NCBI GenBank assembly: GCA_027382625.1
Contig: JAJKFJ010021574.1
Coordinates: 236,504 to 300,503 of the forward strand
Direction: 5' to 3'
Source: Tetmemena sp. SeJ-2015
Lineage: Eukaryota > Ciliophora > Spirotrichea > Sporadotrichida > Oxytrichidae
DNA length: 64,000 nt
Part shown: positions 58,701 through 64,000 of the stretch, in pieces
Layout of the letters: each line of letters opens with the position of its first letter
Numbering within the stretch: position 1 is the stretch's first letter
Program-made: the position numbers and the translations under genes
The notes under the pieces: model-generated
Databases searched by the model: none
The model's input: only the letters and a program-made list of their open reading frames with translations
What the model was told of the DNA's origin: nothing

Positions 58701-61700
58701 TATTATTAGTCCATTAAGAGCAAGCAAGCTGGAGATGACAATATATAGAAAAAAGAAAATCAATACCACTCCAAGGCTAAACAGATTTAAAATGAAAGGA
58801 ATGCTTAAAACCATTAAACTAACATTAGGAAGCAAGAATAAATCAAAAATATATAGCCCTTGCTAAAGAATGGATATCATAATTTCATACAATCATTTAA
58901 TCATTTATGATAAGTTAGAAGTTAACACCATAAATAAATGAAATCTTATTTAAAAAAGCAAGCTTACAAATAATATGGCTTATTTTTTTATATAAAGCGA
59001 CTCATTAATAATAACCTAATAATACTCATTATCTGCCTCAAAGAAGGCTCTCTGTAGATACTGAGCAAACAAAATAAAGCTTATTCCATTTTCAGAATAG
59101 TTTGGGGAGCAATTATCATTCAATCTCTTCTAGATCCACTATAGAGTATACGCCTTAATTAGCTATAGCCACCAAAAATTATGCCCCTCTCATGTACTAT
59201 AAGCAAACTCTTAAATAATTTTAATCTATCAGTATCTGCTTATATATTGTTTAAACAGATACCGATTAAATTGAGGCCTTAAATATTGACTATAATAGCT
59301 CCTTAAAAATAAGTTAACCTGAGGAGACTTTTAGTCATTCAATTGGTGCAGAGAACCTACAAACGGTAATAAACATGAGAAAGGAGCACTAAGATTCTAA
59401 GGATCTTAGTCAAAGAGAGCATGTCTAGTAAGAGTAGGGTGAGTTGTCACCAGTAGAAAAGCTTGAAGGGGAGGGTGACATGTTCTAGACTATATTTGTC
59501 CAGGATTAAAGGCAAAACTCCAACCTATAGAATATAGATGCTGAGGCAGATGTGGCAGCTTGCGACATCACTTTTGAGAATGAATACTAATTGGGGGATT
59601 CAAACTTGGAAGAGAAAACTTTTGATATCTAGTTTAACAACCCGTTCAAAGACAGATCTTATAACGGAATAATCACACAGTAGAGCAAATTTATCCTACC
59701 CTATAAGTATTTTAAAGAGAAAGGAGAAGTAGAAGCTTAACTTATTATTAGATATAAGCTAGTTAGGGATTAAGGACATGAAAAGAACTTGCTGGCCACA
59801 GATTTAGGTTCTTTGCTGAAGGTAGAGGCGGAATCCTAAGATGAGGAAATAGTTGAGCTTTAAAAGAGATTAAACATAGTTCAAAACATAAAAAGAATGC
59901 TCAAAGTCAAGCTTGCAAAGAAGGAATCTTTAAGAGAAAGTCAAATAAGGATGTCTCAGTCTATTTTGAGTGGCTTTGAATCATTTTTCTTCTATCTTAG
60001 TTTTTTAATTGAAAAACCTTCACCTGGAAAAGGTGAAAAGGAAAGCAGCATGTAGTTCAACATTTCAAATTAAAAGCTAGTTACTAAGGTGAATCCACAA
60101 AGTTAAGATCATCATTATCAGCAGATTCGACTTAAGAAATAGATACTGTCTCATAACCCAAGCCTTTCCAGAGCTATTCAATTGAAAGCACCTGGTGAGC
60201 AATAGAAAGACTCTTGCATGAATACTTTAACTTCAAAACATAAAGTGAAGATTCCTTCTAAACTTGTGCTGAATAAGCATTAAATGCCAAGCTATTAAAC
60301 TAACTATTCTTCACAACTACCGTAGACTATTGCATCTGTTTCGCATTATGAGGCGAAGAGTGGGAGCTAGGTTAGGCAAAATCCGGCTTAATAGTAGAAG
60401 CCACCTCTTCAGTAAAACGCTAACTCTAGATTACATAACCCCCTCTATCTTAATAGGTCCCAACTTAAAGACGACTAAAGCCATATCGTTAAGAAATAAG
60501 TCTTGTAGAAACCTTATAAACCTGTAACTTCAAGGCCAGGAAGTGTAAGTTCAATGTCATCCAAGCTCAATCAAAGTAATAACATCAACAATAACTAACT
60601 CAATAAGACCAGTTATGCAGATAATCCATATGCATAACTCAAACCATTTACTAAAAAATCATCCACTTAGCAAACTACTCCTAAAAGTTCAGTAGACTTT
60701 TCAGTCTAATAGTCAAAGCCAATATTGAGCAAGCACTAGCCATTCATTTCAAGTAAAGTATTCATTAAGCATAAAATGTAGATAATTTCATTCATTAAAG
60801 AGCAAAATTTAAACCTTAGATTTACGAATTTGTATTTTAAAAAGTTATTTCTTGCAATACCTAAACTCCAGCTTCTCAAGTAAAGGATAGATTAGAATCT
60901 TTCTATTGCTTTAAATATCTTTATTGAATGGAGTTCACACTCGCTAAAATTCTCTGAGCACTTAATAAAAAGAGCCATTTAAAACTAAACCTTATGGATC
61001 CATGCTAGTCAACTAATCTATCAGAGATTCAGGGAATTACAAAATGAGCTTGAAAAATGAAAGAGAGTCAAATTATGGTGTTAAGGCTTAGAATGAATCA
61101 TTTTTAGTAAGTCAAGCAAGTAAGATTCAAAATCCTACTTAGGAAAAGCAAATTGGATATCCTTTCTCTCGACTGTTCAATTAGCAAGTTTTATTTTTAT
61201 AAGACTTATTATCTTTTATAAGTGTCGATATTTGAAGAAAGAATAAACACTGAGGTTTAGGAGAGGACAGATGAGGATAAGAGTAATTTTTCTTCAGAGA
61301 GAAAATCAGTCAGATTCGATGAGCGAACTCTGGTAGCTACAAATAAAGACACTAATCATTTTTAAGTTTATTTAATTATGAAATGGATTTTTAAACTGCT
61401 AATCTGATTGAAAGATAGGGTTTGGAATTAAAAAAGGCCTATAGTCATTAGCATACTCTTAAGAATATGTCTCCTTAAAAATTGATTCATCCTATTGAGC
61501 CAAAACTTCACCACCTTAACTCTGACACAAAAGTGTCCAGACATCTAGAGTACTATCAAAACTAGACCATATCAAACAGAAGACCTTCACTCGGAGCAAG
61601 TCCCTCCAAATCTTAGAAGTCAAGACATCAAAGTCAGATCAATGAATGTAACTGTGATACTTCAAGTCTTAGCTCATCAGCTTATTTCAAAAAGAATGAT

Positions 61701-61765
61701 GGCCACTTTTATGTTAGGTCTTCCTCAAATAATTATTTTTACTTTACTTAATCTAAATTTTTGAA
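52707..61765 (+). CDS. Giant Q/S/N-rich protein 3 (possibly two genes)
   Basis: ATG 52707 (MVPFALYESKNITLNRFSRI). Long, Gln/Ser/Asn/Lys-rich pieces with many frame jumps. A module related to giant protein 2 lies at about 56370-56940: ELQAKVRRARREFDEEMQKM, FNVGAATVLLISISDENTH, NKDWDLIRKTLDQPHLSFHL, IVNIVKFLRGVNPSKIQSQY and NFCVKAAKLCHV. Further segments include TYTERDIALIKTIKSVIGSE (about 55095), SQFMRDLYYFIRNFDAQVV (about 55200), DLEASWSKYQDIRLRVNES (about 57608), LPYKYFKEKGEVEAQLIIR (about 59700) and ERKSVRFDERTLVATNKD (about 61300). The end is set near 61765 where the open frames fade (..NNYFYFTQSKF). A boundary near 57700-57900 is possible. Function unknown. Confidence 0.4.
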
Positions 61766-62035
61766 AATATCAGATGAGATAATTGAGATAGTTTTATTGG
61801 CTTCCTATATAGATTGTATGGACAGATATTTATTTATTTAAGCTCAAGTTTAGTTGTTAAAGTAATTTATTAATTTAATTGCAAACATGAAATCATATTT
61901 ATAAAATTAAACTAATCATATTCAACTCCTCTCCCTTAGCAAAATACCTGAGCAGCTATAATTACTTATATTCAAACTCATTTTGACAAAGACAGCACTT
62001 AGATTTCACTATATTAAAAAGCTAACCCCATTAAA
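61766..62035. other. AT-rich spacer
   Basis: No feature recognised. Confidence 0.35.
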
Positions 62036-62608
62036 TGAACTTCAACTCTCTCTTTTTTCCAGCACCTCAAAAATCATACTCCCACTTTCCTATTTTCATT
62101 TGCACACTCTCATTTATTAATTTTCACTTGACTTTCTACAACGAGTTGATATACGTCCCCAAGAACATTTCAAAAGTCTCATCAAAATCAACAGTTTAAG
62201 TCAGCTATATCCCTTGCCTGTTTATACCTTACAAACCCAGAAGAAATGGAGAGGTAACTTAGCAGTACCAACGAGATCAAGAGCATAGGGAAAAGGTCTA
62301 CAAGTCTCATAAACTTCTTATGTACTTTCATGGAAATGCAGAAGATGTCGGCCATTCTTAGGAATTCTTAAATCAACTTAGTGCCAAATTTCATGTAAGA
62401 AGAAGTTCTGCTTTAAACTAAACTGATCTCAACTTTTTCTATTTACGTATTTGATTTCTTGAGAATCTCTATCTATCATAATCAACTATTTTTATAGCTC
62501 AATATTCTGTCTGTTGAGTATCCTGGGTATGGAATTTATAGAAATGAGCCGGCAGATAGCGACACAATTTCATAAAATGCAGAATTAGTATTACGATATT
62601 AGAATTGA
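62036..62608 (+). CDS. ABHD17-like alpha/beta hydrolase, N-terminal half only
   Basis: ATG 62036 (MNFNSLFFPAPQKSYSHFP). FIPYKPRRNGE precedes the fold's first strands: LMYFHGNAEDVGHSQEFLNQ, then after a 103-bp intron (62395-62497) LNILSVEYPGYGIYRNEP, and AELVLRYQN before TGA 62606-62608. YFHGNAED and VEYPGYG are hallmarks of the ABHD13/ABHD17 serine hydrolases (ABHD17 depalmitoylates proteins). The nucleophile elbow G-x-S-x-G, Asp and His should follow but are absent from the next 1.4 kb on either strand as far as I can read. Either the rest is a distant germline piece or this copy is broken. Confidence 0.75.
62395..62497 (+). other. GT..AG intron in the hydrolase gene
   Basis: Begins GTAAGAAGAAG and ends TTTTTATAG; joins LSAKFH to LNILSVEYPGYG. 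Confidence 0.7.
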
Positions 62609-63250
62609 ATGTTAAAATTTTTCCAGAAACAAATTAAATTCCTAATCATTAATCAATCAATAATTAAATCAATCACTTATTAAATCATCCTATCCTTAAA
62701 TTCCAACTTTCGTTAAATCGACCACTAGTACCTTCTATTATTAACCCTACCACTGACAAATTATTAAACGACTTAATATTAAAATCGATCTAAAAGTTAA
62801 ATCGGTCACTAGTACCTCCTATTATAGAACCAACCACTGACCGATTCATCTATTAATAATTGCTTCTTAATTATATAACTTAACTCATAATTAATTCCAG
62901 TCAGAGTCTGATCTTATAACAGACCTTATCATTATCCAATCAGTGACTAATACATTTAATAACTTTAACAACTTTAATAATAGACTGTGACTAAACCAGC
63001 TTTAATAACTTATATCCTTATCGCACTTTAATCTCTAACTCTATTTTAATAATTGACTAAGTTCAGTCCTATTATAGTGCCTTCCTTTGGAGGAGATTAT
63101 TTCAACTCTATCTCTTTGACTTGCAACTCGACTATGTCATCTTGACTTGCTTCCATCACATCCCGAATCTCAACTTATTTACTCCTATCCTATTTTGATA
63201 CCTCCTATCTCTGTTCCTATTTTAGACCCTGCTCTGTCAAAGTTGAAAAT
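62609..63250. other. AT-rich, repeat-bearing region without a gene
   Basis: Short TTAATAA/ATCAATC-type phrases recur and no convincing frame is seen. Confidence 0.4.
62716..62848 (+). repeat. Two diverged copies of a ~48-bp unit
   Basis: Copies at about 62716-62763 and 62800-62848 share AAATCG..CACTAGTACCT.CTATTAT and ACCACTGAC.ATT, spaced about 84 bp apart. Related TAATAACTTTAA-type phrases follow to 63060. Function unknown; probably germline-limited repeat sequence. Confidence 0.55.
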
Positions 63251-64000
63251 AGAACTTGACTTTGGATGGGAAGTTTGCAATCTCATCTCAGAGAGCAACT
63301 ACAGGAGGGAGCTTTAGCCAAAGCTTGGATATGTGGCTTGTCTTTGTATCAAGTTTAGTGTCGTCCAAAGGAACAGATATACCTGAGGTGCCCTTCAAAT
63401 GACTTTCAAAGTTTATGAGAGTAGTTCTGTCCTTCTTAAAGTTGTTCCAAGCATAGGCAGTGCTACGCACTCTACTGAAGAGAGGCATCACTATTACTCG
63501 GCCTTAGGTCTGGTATTGAAATAGGAACAACTTTTTGAAAGGGTTCCAGGGTATACTCAGGTTCTATCTACCCTTTAGAAAGTTATCCGAGATCGAGTTG
63601 GATATAGAGATGTTCCAGAGCTGAGCATACCTAAGGAGCAGTTTTATGAATGTGGTTCTAGATGCTGAAGGATATCGAGGTCGTTATGAGTTGACATCAG
63701 ATATTTAGTGAAAGGCTTGTAGATGAGGAATCCACTCAAGTTGAAGGTTCAAGATAAGTTCGATTCAGAGCAAGTCAGGACAGAGGACGAACTTTTGGTG
63801 ACGCTATGCAAAGGGGATGAGCGTCTCTGATATTAAGATGCTGCTCTTGATATTCAGCTAGACAAAAGTTGCTCCAGTGTCAGGTCGACTTTGGAGATTC
63901 TTGGAAAAGTTGTTTGGATCAAGTAAGCATAAAGTTGCTTTGATGAGGGATCCATAATAGAACGAGCACCGCCAAGTTTTAAGAGAGCGAGTTGAAACAG
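63251..64000. other. Less AT-rich unassigned sequence
   Basis: The base composition is clearly richer in G+C than the preceding region and resembles coding DNA. No frame on either strand stays open beyond about 70 codons with TGA as stop, even reading TAA/TAG as Gln. It could be MDS pieces of a scrambled gene, decayed transposon sequence or germline-only repeat. Confidence 0.35.

Noticed and set aside
1..64000. Reading the genes with the standard code as many small ORFs or pseudogenes
   Set aside because: Conserved domains run straight through TAA and TAG at Gln-compatible sites and terminate at TGA.
1..64000. CRISPR arrays, rRNA or tRNA genes
   Set aside because: No regular repeat-spacer pattern or recognisable RNA gene was seen; a tRNA search program would be needed to exclude a divergent tRNA.

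Overview
The window looks like germline (micronuclear) DNA of a spirotrich/hypotrich ciliate of the Oxytricha/Stylonychia type. Long reading frames stay open only if TAA and TAG are read as glutamine and TGA is the sole stop. Genes are broken by short AT-rich inserts of about 10-430 bp bounded by 2-12 bp direct repeats (pointers), and removing an insert plus one pointer copy restores the frame. These are internal eliminated sequences (IESs). They are separate from ordinary GT..AG introns of about 70-230 bp, which also occur. Two neighbouring genes are scrambled: their coding pieces (MDSs) lie out of order and on both strands, and matching pointers let most of the order be rebuilt by eye.

Layout. 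1-3770 (-): ABCA-type ABC transporter running off the left edge. 3968-9276 (+): very large Q/N/S-rich protein. 9564-10856 (-): secreted protein of unknown function. 11132-15077 (-): EF-hand + PH + kinase protein resembling apicomplexan CDPK7. 15415-16574 and 16707-18118 (+): a pair of related zinc-finger-like proteins. 18209-22431 (+): RTEL1-like helicase. 22739-24613 (+): Lys/Glu/Ala-rich protein with no interruption. 25006-25361 (-): twin CX9C protein like complex I subunit NDUFB7. 25589-26147 (+): acidic unknown. 26294-27595 (-): drug/metabolite-type multi-TM transporter. 27712-27980 (+): small unknown.

28078-30499 and 30826-33591 each hold a scrambled serine carboxypeptidase (peptidase S10). 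One block of pieces is on the minus strand and an interleaved partner block lies to its right. 33872-35345 (+): RING-finger protein. 35321-35881 (+): coiled-coil protein. 36020-37664 (+): LisH/ARMC9-like ciliary protein. 38141-61765 (+): three or four giant, low-complexity Q/S/N-rich proteins, two of which share one module. 62036-62608 (+): N-terminal half of an ABHD17-like hydrolase. 62609-64000 has no recognised gene.

Two mobile-element-like structures sit inside IES positions. A 370-bp palindromic element (32594-32963) has 77/78-bp arms ending in C4A4 telomere-like sequence, as described for TBE transposons. An 820-bp element (44427-45246) has terminal inverted repeats of about 150 bp and an 8-bp target duplication, and its precise loss would restore the reading frame. 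The genes are not an operon. They are separate future macronuclear genes held together only in the germline; in the scrambled pair, the catalytic Ser, Asp and His of one enzyme are encoded on separate germline pieces in both orientations.
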